From positions 124,001 to 188,000 of the forward strand of contig NW_025813765.1 in assembly GCF_021917145.1 (NCBI RefSeq): DNA of 64,000 nucleotides, read 5' to 3'. How positions within the stretch are numbered: the first letter of the stretch is position 1; the number at the start of each line of letters is the position of its first letter. The position numbers were made by a program, and so were the translations under genes. This document shows, in pieces, positions 32,342 to 44,704 of the stretch. The DNA is from Hypomesus transpacificus (lineage: Eukaryota; Chordata; Actinopteri; Osmeriformes; Osmeridae). A model generated the notes under the pieces. That model searched no databases and was not told the origin of the DNA. It was given only the letters and a program-made list of their open reading frames with translations.

Positions 32342-32364
32342 AAACAGGCGATTGTTCCCCAGCT

Positions 32365-32431
32365 TTAGCTCAAATGGTAGAGCGCTCGCTTAGCATGCGA
32401 GAAGTAGCGGGATCGATGCCCGCATTCTCCA
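32365..32431 (+). pseudogene. tRNA-Ala (AGC), 5'-truncated by element 2
   Basis: 67-nt remainder as at 17735-17801. Confidence 0.85.
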
Positions 32432-32616
32432 ATGCTTTTCGGCTCGTTTGTTGTTCAGTGGCTCGGCTAGTTCAATAAGACAAGTTTATCCGGTTTGTCC
32501 GGTGTCGCAATCCTCTCTGACCAGTCAGTGGTCTGCAGTGTTATGGCGTGACCTTTTTGAAAATGACGCGTTGACCACTTCCTTGAGTAGACGGTATTTT
32601 GCAAACACCACGGGTT

Positions 32617-32691
32617 TACCCAAACCGAGGATCAAACCAGAGACCTTGACACCCTCGGCCTAACTCTCTCTCCCAACTGAGCTATAGGCGT
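32617..32691 (-). pseudogene. tRNA-Phe-like pseudogene
   Basis: Copy of 481-555. Confidence 0.6.
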
Positions 32692-32771
32692 TCCAAACCC
32701 AGTCAGTAGCATTCCAAAGCCTTGCCACAAACGAAATAAAGCAATGGAAAAGATCCCCAAAAAGGGGTGGT

Positions 32772-32845
32772 TGGCCCGTATGGGGATCGAACCCACGACC
32801 TTGGCGTTATTAGCACCACGCTCTGACCAACTGAGCTAACGGGCC
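32772..32845 (-). tRNA. tRNA-Ile (AAT)
   Basis: Intact, C11 form. Confidence 0.96.
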
Positions 32846-33053
32846 AGAGACACACTCTCCAGCCGCGGACACTGTCTCCAGCCGCGGAAATGCAATGTCC
32901 TAGGCGCCACCTCGTGTCGGCGTGAAACGACCGGTCGTATTCGGCCCACGCTGTAAGTCGTTTTTCCTCACTCTAAATTCAAGGGGATGTCAAGAAAGCG
33001 ATTAAACGGGAGCTACGAGTCTTGCAAGACTCCAACGTCCACTGCTGAGCAAG

Positions 33054-33126
33054 GGGGAATTAGCTCAAATGGTAGAGCGCTCGCTTAGCATGCGAGAAGT
33101 AGCGGGATCGATGCCCGCATTCTCCA
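33054..33126 (+). tRNA. tRNA-Ala (AGC)
   Basis: Intact, same as 223-295. Confidence 0.96.
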
Positions 33127-33311
33127 ATGCTTTTCGGCTCGTTTGTTGTTCAGTGGCTCGGCTAGTTCAATAAGACAAGTTTATCCGGTTTGTCCGGTGT
33201 CGCAATCCTCTCTGACCAGTCAGTGGTCTGCAGTGTTATGGCGTGACCTTTTTGAAAATGACGCGTTGACCACTTCCTTGAGTAGACGGTATTTTGCAAA
33301 CACCACGGGTT

Positions 33312-33386
33312 TACCCAAACCGAGGATCAAACCAGAGACCTTGACACCCTCGGCCTAACTCTCTCTCCCAACTGAGCTATAGGCGT
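33312..33386 (-). pseudogene. tRNA-Phe-like pseudogene
   Basis: Copy of 481-555. Confidence 0.6.
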
Positions 33387-33466
33387 TCCAAACCCAGTCA
33401 GTAGCATTCCAAAGCCTTGCCACAAACGAAATAAAGCAATGGAAAAGATCCCCAAAAAGGGGTGGT

Positions 33467-33540
33467 TGGCCCGTATGGGGATCGAACCCACGACCTTGGC
33501 GTTATTAGCACCACGCTCTGACCAACTGAGCTAACGGGCC
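33467..33540 (-). tRNA. tRNA-Ile (AAT)
   Basis: Intact, C11 form. Confidence 0.96.
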
Positions 33541-33748
33541 AGAGACACACTCGCCAGCCGCGGACACTGTCTCCAGCCGCGGAAATGCAATGTCCTAGGC
33601 GCCACCTCGTGTCGGCGTGAAACGACCGGTCGTATTCGGCCCACGCTGTAAGTCGTTTTTCCTCACTCTAAATTCAAGGGGATGTCAAGAAAGCGATTAA
33701 ACGGGAGCTACGAGTCTTGCAAGACTCCAACGTCCACTGCTGAGCAAG

Positions 33749-33821
33749 GGGGAATTAGCTCAAATGGTAGAGCGCTCGCTTAGCATGCGAGAAGTAGCGG
33801 GATCGATGCCCGCATTCTCCA
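33749..33821 (+). tRNA. tRNA-Ala (AGC)
   Basis: Intact, same as 223-295. Confidence 0.96.
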
Positions 33822-34006
33822 ATGCTTTTCGGCTCGTTTGTTGTTCAGTGGCTCGGCTAGTTCAATAAGACAAGTTTATCCGGTTTGTCCGGTGTCGCAA
33901 TCCTCTCTGACCAGTCAGTGGTCTGCAGTGTTATGGCGTGACCTTTTTGAAAATGACGCGTCGACCACTTCCTTGAGTAGACGGTATTTTGCAAACACCA
34001 CGGGTT

Positions 34007-34081
34007 TACCCAAACCGAGGATCAAACCAGAGACCTTGACACCCTCGGCCTAACTCTCTCTCCCAACTGAGCTATAGGCGT
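34007..34081 (-). pseudogene. tRNA-Phe-like pseudogene
   Basis: Copy of 481-555. Confidence 0.6.
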
Positions 34082-34161
34082 TCCAAACCCAGTCAGTAGC
34101 ATTCCAAAGCCTTGCCACAAACGAAATAAAGCAATGGAAAAGATCCCCAAAAAGGGGTGGT

Positions 34162-34235
34162 TGGCCCGTATGGGGATCGAACCCACGACCTTGGCGTTAT
34201 TAGCACCACGCTCTGACCAACTGAGCTAACGGGCC
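34162..34235 (-). tRNA. tRNA-Ile (AAT)
   Basis: Intact, C11 form. Confidence 0.96.
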
Positions 34236-34443
34236 AGAGACACACTCTCCAGCCGCGGACACTGTCTCCAGCCGCGGAAATGCAATGTCCTAGGCGCCAC
34301 CTCGTGTCGGCGTGAAACGACCGGTCGTATTCGGCCCACGCTGTAAGTCGTTTTTCCTCACTCTAAATTCAAGGGGATGTCAAGAAAGCGATTAAACGGG
34401 AGCTACGAGTCTTGCAAGACTCCAACGTCCACTGCTGAGCAAG

Positions 34444-34516
34444 GGGGAATTAGCTCAAATGGTAGAGCGCTCGCTTAGCATGCGAGAAGTAGCGGGATCG
34501 ATGCCCGCATTCTCCA
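34444..34516 (+). tRNA. tRNA-Ala (AGC)
   Basis: Intact, same as 223-295. Confidence 0.96.
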
Positions 34517-34701
34517 ATGCTTTTCGGCTCGTTTGTTGTTCAGTGGCTCGGCTAGTTCAATAAGACAAGTTTATCCGGTTTGTCCGGTGTCGCAATCCTC
34601 TCTGACCAGTCAGTGGTCTGCAGTGTTATGGCGTGACCTTTTTGAAAATGACGCGTCGACCACTCCCTTGAGTAGACGGTATTTTGCAAACACCACGGGT
34701 T

Positions 34702-34776
34702 TACCCAAACCGAGGATCAAACCAGAGACCTTGACACCCTCGGCCTAACTCTCTCTCCCAACTGAGCTATAGGCGT
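34702..34776 (-). pseudogene. tRNA-Phe-like pseudogene
   Basis: Copy of 481-555. Confidence 0.6.
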
Positions 34777-34856
34777 TCCAAACCCAGTCAGTAGCATTCC
34801 AAAGCCTTGCCACAAACGAAATAAAGCAATGGAAAAGATCCCCAAAAAGGGGTGGT

Positions 34857-34930
34857 TGGCCCGTATGGGGATCGAACCCACGACCTTGGCGTTATTAGCA
34901 CCACGCTCTGACCAACTGAGCTAACGGGCC
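34857..34930 (-). tRNA. tRNA-Ile (AAT)
   Basis: Intact, C11 form. Confidence 0.96.
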
Positions 34931-35138
34931 AGAGACACACTCTCCAGCCGCGGACACTGTCTCCAGCCGCGGAAATGCAATGTCCTAGGCGCCACCTCGT
35001 GTCGGCGTGAAACGACCGGTCGTATTCGGCCCACGCTGTAAGTCGTTTTTCCTCACTCTAAATTCAAGGGGATGTCAAGAAAGCGATTAAACGGGAGCTA
35101 CGAGTCTTGCAAGACTCCAACGTCCACTGCTGAGCAAG

Positions 35139-35211
35139 GGGGAATTAGCTCAAATGGTAGAGCGCTCGCTTAGCATGCGAGAAGTAGCGGGATCGATGCC
35201 CGCATTCTCCA
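35139..35211 (+). tRNA. tRNA-Ala (AGC)
   Basis: Intact, same as 223-295. Confidence 0.96.
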
Positions 35212-35396
35212 ATGCTTTTCGGCTCGTTTGTTGTTCAGTGGCTCGGCTAGTTCAATAAGACAAGTTTATCCGGTTTGTCCGGTGTCGCAATCCTCTCTGA
35301 CCAGTCAGTGGTCTGCAGTGTTATGGCGTGACCTTTTTGAAAATGACGCGTTGACCACTTCCTTGAGTAGACGGTATTTTGCAAACACCACGGGTT

Positions 35397-35471
35397 TACC
35401 CAAACCGAGGATCAAACCAGAGACCTTGACACCCTCGGCCTAACTCTCTCTCCCAACTGAGCTATAGGCGT
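35397..35471 (-). pseudogene. tRNA-Phe-like pseudogene
   Basis: Copy of 481-555. Confidence 0.6.
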
Positions 35472-35551
35472 TCCAAACCCAGTCAGTAGCATTCCAAAGC
35501 CTTGCCACAAACGAAATAAAGCAATGGAAAAGATCCCCAAAAAGGGGTGGT

Positions 35552-35625
35552 TGGCCCGTATGGGGATCGAACCCACGACCTTGGCGTTATTAGCACCACG
35601 CTCTGACCAACTGAGCTAACGGGCC
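35552..35625 (-). tRNA. tRNA-Ile (AAT)
   Basis: Intact, C11 form. Confidence 0.96.
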
Positions 35626-35833
35626 AGAGACACACTCGCCAGCCGCGGACACTGTCTCCAGCCGCGGAAATGCAATGTCCTAGGCGCCACCTCGTGTCGG
35701 CGTGAAACGACCGGTCGTATTCGGCCCACGCTGTAAGTCGTTTTTCCTCACTCTAAATTCAAGGGGATGTCAAGAAAGCGATTAAACGGGAGCTACGAGT
35801 CTTGCAAGACTCCAACGTCCACTGCTGAGCAAG

Positions 35834-35906
35834 GGGGAATTAGCTCAAATGGTAGAGCGCTCGCTTAGCATGCGAGAAGTAGCGGGATCGATGCCCGCAT
35901 TCTCCA
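35834..35906 (+). tRNA. tRNA-Ala (AGC)
   Basis: Intact, in a 672-bp unit. Confidence 0.96.
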
Positions 35907-36068
35907 ATGCTTTTCGGCTCGTTTGTTGTTCAGTGGCTCGGCTAGTTCAATAAGACAAGTTTATCCGGTTTGTCCGGTGTCGCAATCCTCTCTGACCAGT
36001 CAGTGGTCTGCAGTGTTATGGCGTGACCACTCCCTTGAGTAGACGGTATTTTGCAAACACCACGGGTT

Positions 36069-36143
36069 TACCCAAACCGAGGATCAAACCAGAGACCTTG
36101 ACACCCTCGGCCTAACTCTCTCTCCCAACTGAGCTATAGGCGT
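36069..36143 (-). pseudogene. tRNA-Phe-like pseudogene
   Basis: Copy of 481-555. Confidence 0.6.
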
Positions 36144-36223
36144 TCCAAACCCAGTCAGTAGCATTCCAAAGCCTTGCCACAAACGAAATAAAGCAATGGA
36201 AAAGATCCCCAAAAAGGGGTGGT

Positions 36224-36297
36224 TGGCCCGTATGGGGATCGAACCCACGACCTTGGCGTTATTAGCACCACGCTCTGACCAACTGAGCTAACGGGCC
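36224..36297 (-). tRNA. tRNA-Ile (AAT)
   Basis: Intact, C11 form. Confidence 0.96.
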
Positions 36298-36505
36298 AGA
36301 GACACACTCTCCAGCCGCGGACACTGTCTCCAGCCGCGGAAATGCAATGTCCTAGGCGCCACCTCGTGTCGGCGTGAAACGACCGGTCGTATTCGGCCCA
36401 CGCTGTAAGTCGTTTTTCCTCACTCTAAATTCAAGGGGATGTCAAGAAAGCGATTAAACGGGAGCTACGAGTCTTGCAAGACTCCAACGTCCACTGCTGA
36501 GCAAG

Positions 36506-36578
36506 GGGGAATTAGCTCAAATGGTAGAGCGCTCGCTTAGCATGCGAGAAGTAGCGGGATCGATGCCCGCATTCTCCA
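36506..36578 (+). tRNA. tRNA-Ala (AGC)
   Basis: Intact, same as 223-295. Confidence 0.96.
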
Positions 36579-36763
36579 ATGCTTTTCGGCTCGTTTGTTG
36601 TTCAGTGGCTCGGCTAGTTCAATAAGACAAGTTTATCCGGTTTGTCCGGTGTCGCAATCCTCTCTGACCAGTCAGTGGTCTGCAGTGTTATGGCGTGACC
36701 TTTTTGAAAATGACGCGTTGACCACTTCCTTGAGTAGACGGTATTTTGCAAACACCACGGGTT

Positions 36764-36838
36764 TACCCAAACCGAGGATCAAACCAGAGACCTTGACACC
36801 CTCGGCCTAACTCTCTCTCCCAACTGAGCTATAGGCGT
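36764..36838 (-). pseudogene. tRNA-Phe-like pseudogene
   Basis: Copy of 481-555. Confidence 0.6.
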
Positions 36839-36918
36839 TCCAAACCCAGTCAGTAGCATTCCAAAGCCTTGCCACAAACGAAATAAAGCAATGGAAAAGA
36901 TCCCCAAAAAGGGGTGGT

Positions 36919-36992
36919 TGGCCCGTATGGGGATCGAACCCACGACCTTGGCGTTATTAGCACCACGCTCTGACCAACTGAGCTAACGGGCC
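36919..36992 (-). tRNA. tRNA-Ile (AAT)
   Basis: Intact, C11 form. Confidence 0.96.
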
Positions 36993-37200
36993 AGAGACAC
37001 ACTCGCCAGCCGCGGACACTGTCTCCAGCCGCGGAAATGCAATGGCCTAGGCGCCACCTCGTGTCGGCGTGAAACGACCGGTCGTATTCGGCCCACGCTG
37101 TAAGTCGTTTTTCCTCACTCTAAATTCAAGGGGATGTCAAGAAAGCGATTAAACGGGAGCTACGAGTCTTGCAAGACTCCAACGTCCACTGCTGAGCAAG

Positions 37201-37273
37201 GGGGAATTAGCTCAAATGGTAGAGCGCTCGCTTAGCATGCGAGAAGTAGCGGGATCGATGCCCGCATTCTCCA
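37201..37273 (+). tRNA. tRNA-Ala (AGC)
   Basis: Intact, in a 693-bp unit. Confidence 0.96.
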
Positions 37274-37456
37274 ATGCTTTTCGGCTCGTTTGTTGTTCAG
37301 TGGCTCGGCTAGTTCAATAAGACAAGTTTATCCGGTGTCCGGTGTCGCAATCCTCTCTGACCAGTCAGTGGTCTGCAGTGTTATGGCGTGACCTTTTTGA
37401 AAATGACGCGTTGACCACTTCCTTGAGTAGACGGTATTTTGCAAACACCACGGGTT

Positions 37457-37531
37457 TACCCAAACCGAGGATCAAACCAGAGACCTTGACACCCTCGGCC
37501 TAACTCTCTCTCCCAACTGAGCTATAGGCGT
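37457..37531 (-). pseudogene. tRNA-Phe-like pseudogene
   Basis: Copy of 481-555. Confidence 0.6.
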
Positions 37532-37611
37532 TCCAAACCCAGTCAGTAGCATTCCAAAGCCTTGCCACAAACGAAATAAAGCAATGGAAAAGATCCCCAA
37601 AAAGGGGTGGT

Positions 37612-37685
37612 TGGCCCGTATGGGGATCGAACCCACGACCTTGGCGTTATTAGCACCACGCTCTGACCAACTGAGCTAACGGGCC
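37612..37685 (-). tRNA. tRNA-Ile (AAT)
   Basis: Intact, C11 form. Confidence 0.96.
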
Positions 37686-37893
37686 AGAGACACACTCTCC
37701 AGCCGCGGACACTGTCTCCAGCCGCGGAAATGCAATGTCCTAGGCGCCACCTCGTGTCGGCGTGAAACGACCGGTCGTATTCGGCCCACGCTGTAAGTCG
37801 TTTTTCCTCACTCTAAATTCAAGGGGATGTCAAGAAAGCGATTAAACGGGAGCTACGAGTCTTGCAAGACTCCAACGTCCACTGCTGAGCAAG

Positions 37894-37904
37894 GGGGAAT
37901 TAGC
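37894..37904 (+). pseudogene. tRNA-Ala 5' stub at left junction of element 3
   Basis: GGGGAATTAGC, with the canonical A5 unlike the stubs of elements 1 and 2. Confidence 0.85.
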
Positions 37905-38201
37905 GGCACCCGGAGCACATTCGACTGGCTATCGCGACCAATTAGCTACCTCGGTTCAAGGTTCGAGGGCCAATCGGATTCTCACTGTCCAATTGCGTCA
38001 GTCCGATTGCGCCAATCGGAACACGTACATCTCCAATTACGTCACGCCGAGCTGAGCCGTAGCAACGGCGTCCACGACCCCAGAGACCCCCGCCGAGGTT
38101 GACCCCCGCCGAAGTTGTGAGATGAGTGACAGTAGTCGCGTCAGTTCATTCATTGAAGGATACGCTCTTTCAAGTTGTCTGTAGTACCGCGCACCGCAAA
38201 G
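37905..38201 (+). promoter_or_regulatory. CCAAT-rich promoter and exon 1, copy 3
   Basis: Matches 9955-10251 at an offset of 27,950. Upstream frame at 38122-38184 has one coding change (GTT to CTT). Intron 1 is 38202-38654. Confidence 0.55.
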
Positions 38202-38654
38202 GTAAATACATACATAGCTAATCAAAATAATTTTCCGTTTGACATTTCAATACATGTTAGCATTCATCGGGTCAATGACAAGTAATATCACGAATATTAG
38301 AGTTTGTCATTTCAGAGTTTGTCATGTAGGCTAGTTAGTAGATTTCCTCAGGTAGTATTGCTGTCATTTAGCTAGCTACTTTTATAAGGGATTACTAATA
38401 GGTTACTGTAGCGACAGATGTTATTCCGACTAGCAAAAGCAATATTTAACCTGTTATATATAATATATGTCACTGGGGACAAAACGAAATAAATATAACT
38501 TTTTCACTTGTGGTAATAAAGTGACCCAGAACAAGTACAAACATATTCTTCTGGAAATAGTAGCCAGCTAAATATTTGAAATGTTAAAAAGCTAATTATA
38601 ACAATAAATACATGTTATTGTACTAGTGTAAAAATCGCTCCTTTTACCTATTAG

Positions 38655-41600
38655 ATGTCGAGTTCAAAGAGCCACAAAGGAATGGGGGATGGGGAATGGA
38701 TGTCCCGTTTGAGGAGGTTTGCCAGCTCTGGGGTTTGGCCTGCTGATGCAGGCAACAGGCCAGCCCCAAGACAGAAGAGGTGGTATGACCTCTTTCAAAA
38801 GGTATATAAAATGAGCAAAAGATCACAGAAAAAAAATTCTGATGGCCTATAAAAGATGACTGAATTGCCAGAAATACCAGTCACAGTATGGGACCTTGAT
38901 AAACATAATGAACAGCAACTTCAGTGTCAATGTCATGTTTAGTCACCAATAGAAGATATGTCAAAACGCTCCATTTCTATTGGGTTGTTTTCGTTAAAAA
39001 AGTGTTTGTTTTATTTGGAACAGATTGAGAAGTGCCCGTTACAGTCAGGGGGTCAAAGAATGCTGTTTGGTGGGACACAGCAGTGTGCTTGTGGCTTTCA
39101 CAACCCAAAGGTAATGTGAATGAGACTTCTTGACACCAAAACACTAAAAGAATCACTATGTGATGTGCTCAGTAATGTGATGTCTGACATGGATCTCTCT
39201 GTCCTTAATACAGCCAACCACTGGGCAAACTGTGGCAGAGACCTCTACCTGTGCTGCCCCTCCCCCACTGGGAACAGCCTCTACCTCAGCCTCTGCCTCT
39301 GCCCCTCCTCCACTGGGAATGGCCTCAGCCTCTGCCTCAGCCCATGTCCCAGCACGGCCCACACTGAATTTGTCCATGGTGAGTATTTCAATATTATTGT
39401 CATACAAGCTTTCAAATATGGACAACCACTGATTACATATGATGATGGCAAAATGGAAGAGCATTTCAGGTTTACAATGTATTCCTTTGATAAATGCTCT
39501 AATTGTCACCACAGTTTTCTAAACCACGATTTGGAGGCTCACATGGCGCTGCTGCAAAGCCAAATGTGAATGTGGTTAGGAAAGCAAAGGTAAATATGAT
39601 TATATGTAAATATAATATAATACATATTTATAGGTTAATATGAGCAAACCTACATCTTAAGAGCTTGATTTGAGTCCATTGATTTCTACTTTTTACAAAT
39701 GCTTCCCCCCATCCTTCTCCCAGCCTCTGTCCAGTCCACCCACCATGACAGGAGACACCCAGGCCACTGCCAGCTCACCCATGGCCTCTGTGAGGACCAC
39801 CCCACCTGGCTTTGGTTCCCCTACAGCCTCTGTGAGGACCACCCCACCTGGCTTTGGTTCCCCTACGGCCTCTGTGAGGACCCCCCCACCTGGCTTCGGT
39901 TCCCCTATGGCCTCTGTGAGGCCCAGAACACCATCAAGCCCTGCCGTGGCTTTTGTGAGGACGGAATCACCGCTCTCAAAGCCCCCATCCACCCCCTACA
40001 AAGCCTCCATGAGGACAACTTCTCGCTCCAGCCCTGCGATGACCTCTGTGAGGCCCAGCACAGCTTCCAGCCTCAGCACTGTTGTCTCAGAGACCAGCAC
40101 CAGCCCTGCAATGGCTGCTGTAAGTGTTGTGTTCTTGGAACTGTTTTAGTTTTATAAGATGAGGTTGTTCTCATATGATTGGGCTATTCTGTTTTTATAA
40201 ATATATTTATTTCTCTTGTTTTGTAACAGGATGTGCATGATGAGGATGAGCTTGCTGCTCCTGGCCCTGCTCCTGGTCCAACTCCTGACTTCTGGCTTCC
40301 TGTCAGAATGAAGGAGACGATCCCAGTTCAGGACCAACGGTGGATTGCGTCCACCCTTTTTCAGTCTGGCAAGCTGCGTTTGAACTTGAAGCTCTGGTAT
40401 GAGCCACCAGCCTCTGCCCTGATATACCACCAGGCTCCAACACCGGACCGCTTTTTTGCCCACAGGCTCTTGGTATGGATGCCCTATCACTTGTGGAAAG
40501 TGAGGGTAGTCTGCCAAACCTGTGGGAAGCAGCTGACGGGGTATGGTGTGCACAAGAGGGTGCGTAAGGTCCTGGACGTGGACCGCTACTACCTGATGGT
40601 GACGGAGACACTCAGGTGCACTGTGTGTCGCCTGACCCATCTGGCAACCAGTCAGGCTGTCCTGGACCAGCTGGACCTGCCTCACAGGAGGAAGTTCAGG
40701 ATGATCCTGACACGCTTGTGAGTTAAAAATCTACAATCATTTTCTGATAATGCCTGCTGCAGGTCCTTACATAATTGAACAAGTTCTTGAAACTTATCTG
40801 TCTTTTCTTCAAGGTATGCTTGTGACATACGGGTCATCCGCATGTTGCGGGAACGGACCCTCGGCAATAGCCCGGCGTGCCTGGTGAAGCAGCTGCGGGA
40901 GAACCATGGGGAGGAGTGGTTGGACCGCCTGGCCGACTACTTGGGGGAGTGTGCGGCCTTCGTTGACCAGCCCAGCCTCTTCCCAGTGACCTGCCAGGAA
41001 CCTCCACAGCCCCTCGATGTCCCAACCAGCCGGTGGGTGCTGTCGGTGTACGGCAGGGACATCATCAGCCGGATGGACCATATAAAGGCGTCCATCACGT
41101 CAACCTTTGGTAACATTTTGAAGATGGACTCCACCAAAAAGGTAATAGGATGAAGAAAATCCATAGTGTAAATTATGTACAACACAATGAAAACATGAAA
41201 CCTCAATGATTTGTATTCTTACAAGCACACATACACACACACATCCATGCCTTTGATTAGACTGCAGTAATACATGAATAAATAAATACACTTCTGTGTT
41301 TATTTAACAGACTTTCTTTTGAAACCTCTCATGAAGTTTTTTGTGTGAATTTTGTCATTTCAGATGACAAAGAAGCTGGCTGGTGCAGCAAAGGGCACTG
41401 CATTCTGGGTGACCTCGGTGGGGAATGAGATCGGCCAGGTCCTCATCAGTGTCCTGACTGCCCAGGAGGGACCGGGGCTGGACCCGATGGTCTCTGGCCT
41501 CATTGAGAGGTACACCCAGGCAGGTGCAGCTCCCCCGGTCCTGCTCTATGTGGACTGTGGCTGCTGCTCAGAGGAGGGGGAGACCAAGCTTCAGGCCAGG

Positions 41601-44562
41601 TTTGGTGGGTGGCCTGACCTGAAAATAAGGCTGGACATCTGGCATTTTATGCGACGGCTGGCCGTGGGATGCACCACCGATGCCCATGCCCTGTACCCCC
41701 TCTTCATGAGCCGCCTGTCTGTGTGCCTGTTCGAGTGGGACGCAGCAGACGTAGCCCTACTGCGAAGGGTGAAGAGGGAGCAGCTCAAAAGGGAGGGTGT
41801 GCCCCTCATCACCAGTGACATGGTGGACAAGGCCATCACCAAGGCTGAGCTGTCCCAGTTCTGCAGGCGGAGGACACGTGGAGTGGACGCCACGGTCCTC
41901 CGCATTGAGCAGCTGCTGCAGGAGCTGATGGGGGAGAAGGGGAGAGACCTGCTCGGGGTTCCGCTGCTGGACCAGCCTAAGATGGAGCACATCTGGCGCA
42001 CCCAGAAGAGGCACGTGAAGTGCATCCAGGATGTGCCAGGTGTACTCCTGTACACTGAGACAGGCAGTTCCACCAGGGAGGGGATCCAGCTGACCACATA
42101 CAGGTGTGCAAGAGGCTCCACCTCCTTGGAGTCCTTCCACTGCCACCTGAACAGGTTTATTCCAGGTTGGTGTAGATCTTCATCTAAACATTATTCTTAA
42201 TAATGAAATTATATTCAAATAGCCTTATTAATCATTGTTCACGTTCTCTCTTTTTTTTTAGGAACGAGTGCAAACCTGCTCAACTTCCAGCTGTACCTCC
42301 TGGAAGGCCTGAACAGGTGGAACCAGAACCGGGCAGCGGCCTCCATCACCACCAAGCGCATGGCGCTGTTGACGTACGCGGGGGACGTGCTGGAGTCCGT
42401 CAACAGCAACAGCCTGAAGGTGTTTGGAAGGAAGTATGTCCCCTCCTTCATCCCGCCGAGAAAGTACACCGGTAAGTCTCAGGGCAAATATGAATAGAAA
42501 TAATGATGTTGTTGAGAGCTCAGTATTTATGCATCATGGTAAGTTCCATATCTGTTTTTTAATACTCATTAGCATTGCATTGTTGTTCATGTTCAGGAGA
42601 GTTGCTTGGGGTGAACTACCTGCTTAGGCAGACAGGGCAGCCCTTGCAGGACATGGACCCCGACTCTGAGGAGACAGACCAACTGCTGGAGGACCACGCC
42701 ACAGAGGAGGAACAGGCGGATGAAGGGTTTGAGGATGACGAACAGGACCTCACTATTGGTAGTGTTTCGGAAGACCTCCCGTCTTCCGCCCTGCCTTCCA
42801 CCACCCTGCCTGTGGTCCCCACCCTGCCCCTCACCTCCTCCACCCTGCCTTCCACCACCCTGCCTGTGGTCCCCACCGTGCCCCTCACCTCCTCCACCCT
42901 GCCTTCTAACACCCTGCCACTCACCTCCTCCACCCTGCCTTCCACCACCTTGTCTCTAACCACCTCCATCCTACCTGTCACCACCACCACTCTGCCTGTC
43001 ACCCCCATGCCTGTAGCTACCACCCTGCCTCCCCCCATAACCCAGCCTTGTGTCCCAGGTGCCTCCTCACAGGTGCCTGAAGAACAGCTGGTATGTTAAC
43101 TTTCTACTAGTAATTAACTGTCATTCATAGAAACTAACAAGTTCAGTAGTTAGGAAAGTGTCTGAATACAAGCGCAATTCATTATTAGGAACAACACACA
43201 GTAATTGACAGCAAACAAATAAAACACACAGCAGCAGCAGTCAATATAACATACCTTTGCCATGAGGTGTTCAGCGCTAATGTGAAATTGTTCAATGTTT
43301 CAGGCTGTGGACGAGCATGGCATGCCAGGCATGGATCGGGTGGATAGACTGGCAGAGTGCTTAGTGGAGCTGAGGCATCAGACCAACATGACCCTCGATA
43401 ACCAGCAGGTCAGCAAGACATTCATTGTACAACAGATATTTGTTTATATATTTATAATATATAAACATATAAAATATATGTTTTCTTTCCTTCTTAGGTC
43501 AGCAACATTGTGGGGCTGTGGCAAGACCTGCTGGATTACGACAAGCAGAGGGTCGTGTTTGCTGCGCGGCATCTGGACAGGCTGATAAAGGGAAGGTTCC
43601 GCCACAAAAAAAAGGTGGAGTTCACGCCAGGTGTGGAGAGTGTGGAGAGGTGTGTCCTGGGGTCCACTGGTTCGCCTGCTCAGTGGCCAGACTGCTGCCG
43701 CCTTGTGGAGGCCATCTTTGTCCGGCTCTCGGACATCCATAAGAGTCCCAGGAAGCAGGGGAAGAGCAGCATGTCCAGGTGGACTCTGATCCTGCAGGAC
43801 TACCGCAAGGTCCGGCAGCTCATCCTGGGCAATGGGGCCATCATGCAGGGCACCACCCTGCAGCTGGTGGAGGTGAACCAGTCGACCCTCTCCCAGTGGT
43901 ACAACCGGAGGGTGAAGAGGCAGGATCTGGCTGTGCTGCAGCAGGGCATAAACTTGCCAGGTCCTCTGTCTGTGGCTACCGAGCCTCTCCCGCCTGCCAA
44001 CGTCCGCCCTGCTGTTGCTCCACCTCAACCCCAGGGAGCATCCCACACCTACCACCTGCCGCAGAGCACAGCAGGGCAGGCAAAGACCAAGAGGCGGGCA
44101 ACATATGCAGCCACAGCACCACCTCCAGCGGTCCGACCCAGGCTGGCAGCCCAGAGGCAGCTCTTCCCTGGCCCTTCAGCCGCCCTTGGAGCCCCCACTC
44201 CCATCCCTATCATGCCCCGCCCTACCATCATTGCCCCTCGCCCTGCTGCCGTCCCCACTGTGGTGTTTGTCTCCCGAGCCCCTGGTATGAGGGCACCCTC
44301 TGCCCCCTCTCCATTGATGGTCCCCCAAGCCCTGCGTTTTGTCCCACCCTCTTCCTGCACCACCCACCTTCCCCAGCTTCGTCCTGCTCCTGGTCCAGCT
44401 CCCCGTGCCCACCAGAGGAGAGTGGAGGCCAACAAATGCTGGAGGTGTGGCCAGAACAGAACGGCAGAGACTGGCCACAGCCAGTATAAGGGGACTGTTT
44501 ACTGCCCCTCTGCAGAGACTCTGTCCAGAGAGCAGTGGCTAGAGGAGCAAAAAAATAAATAA
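38655..44562 (+). CDS. DDE transposase-like zinc-binding protein, copy 3, 1453 aa
   Basis: Coding exons: 38655-38801, 39024-39110, 39214-39378, 39515-39589, 39724-40119, 40230-40717, 40814-41141, 41364-42165, 42262-42471, 42597-43090, 43304-43408, 43498-44562. It lacks one APGP unit found in copies 1 and 2, and carries a Thr-to-Ile change shared with copy 4 in the Pro-rich C-terminal third. Private changes include Ala-to-Ser near 44041 and Lys-to-Asn next to the stop. The frame is open and splice sites are kept. Confidence 0.75.
39784..39909 (+). repeat. 42-bp coding minisatellite, three units
   Basis: As 26544-26669. Confidence 0.88.
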
Positions 44563-44575
44563 TTCTTTGGGCCTT

Positions 44576-44704
44576 TGTATATAGTTTTCATTGTTTAGAT
44601 ATAGTTAATGCTTAGATTTCCCGTGTGTATATCGTTTTCATTGTTTAGATATAGTTTATGCTTAGATTTCCATTGTGTATATAGTTTTCATTGTGTAAAT
44701 ATTG
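44576..44704 (+). repeat. 50-bp tandem repeat in 3' UTR, copy 3
   Basis: As 16721-16849. (TA)9 follows at 44728-44745. Confidence 0.82.

Larger units (their letters stand above)
24665..32364 (+). mobile_element. 7.7-kb gene-bearing insertion, copy 2
   Basis: Same ends and TTAGC flanks (24660-24664, 32365-32369) as copy 1. It is 7,700 bp, shorter mainly by two 42-bp repeat units. It groups with copy 1: both share bases in the first exon, intron 1 and last exon that differ in copies 3 and 4. Confidence 0.7.
32365..37904. repeat. tRNA tandem array, block C
   Basis: Eight monomers lie between elements 2 and 3, mostly 695 bp. The unit at 35834 lacks 23 bp and the unit at 37201 lacks 2 bp. All tRNA-Ile copies here carry the canonical D-arm base. 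Confidence 0.97.
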
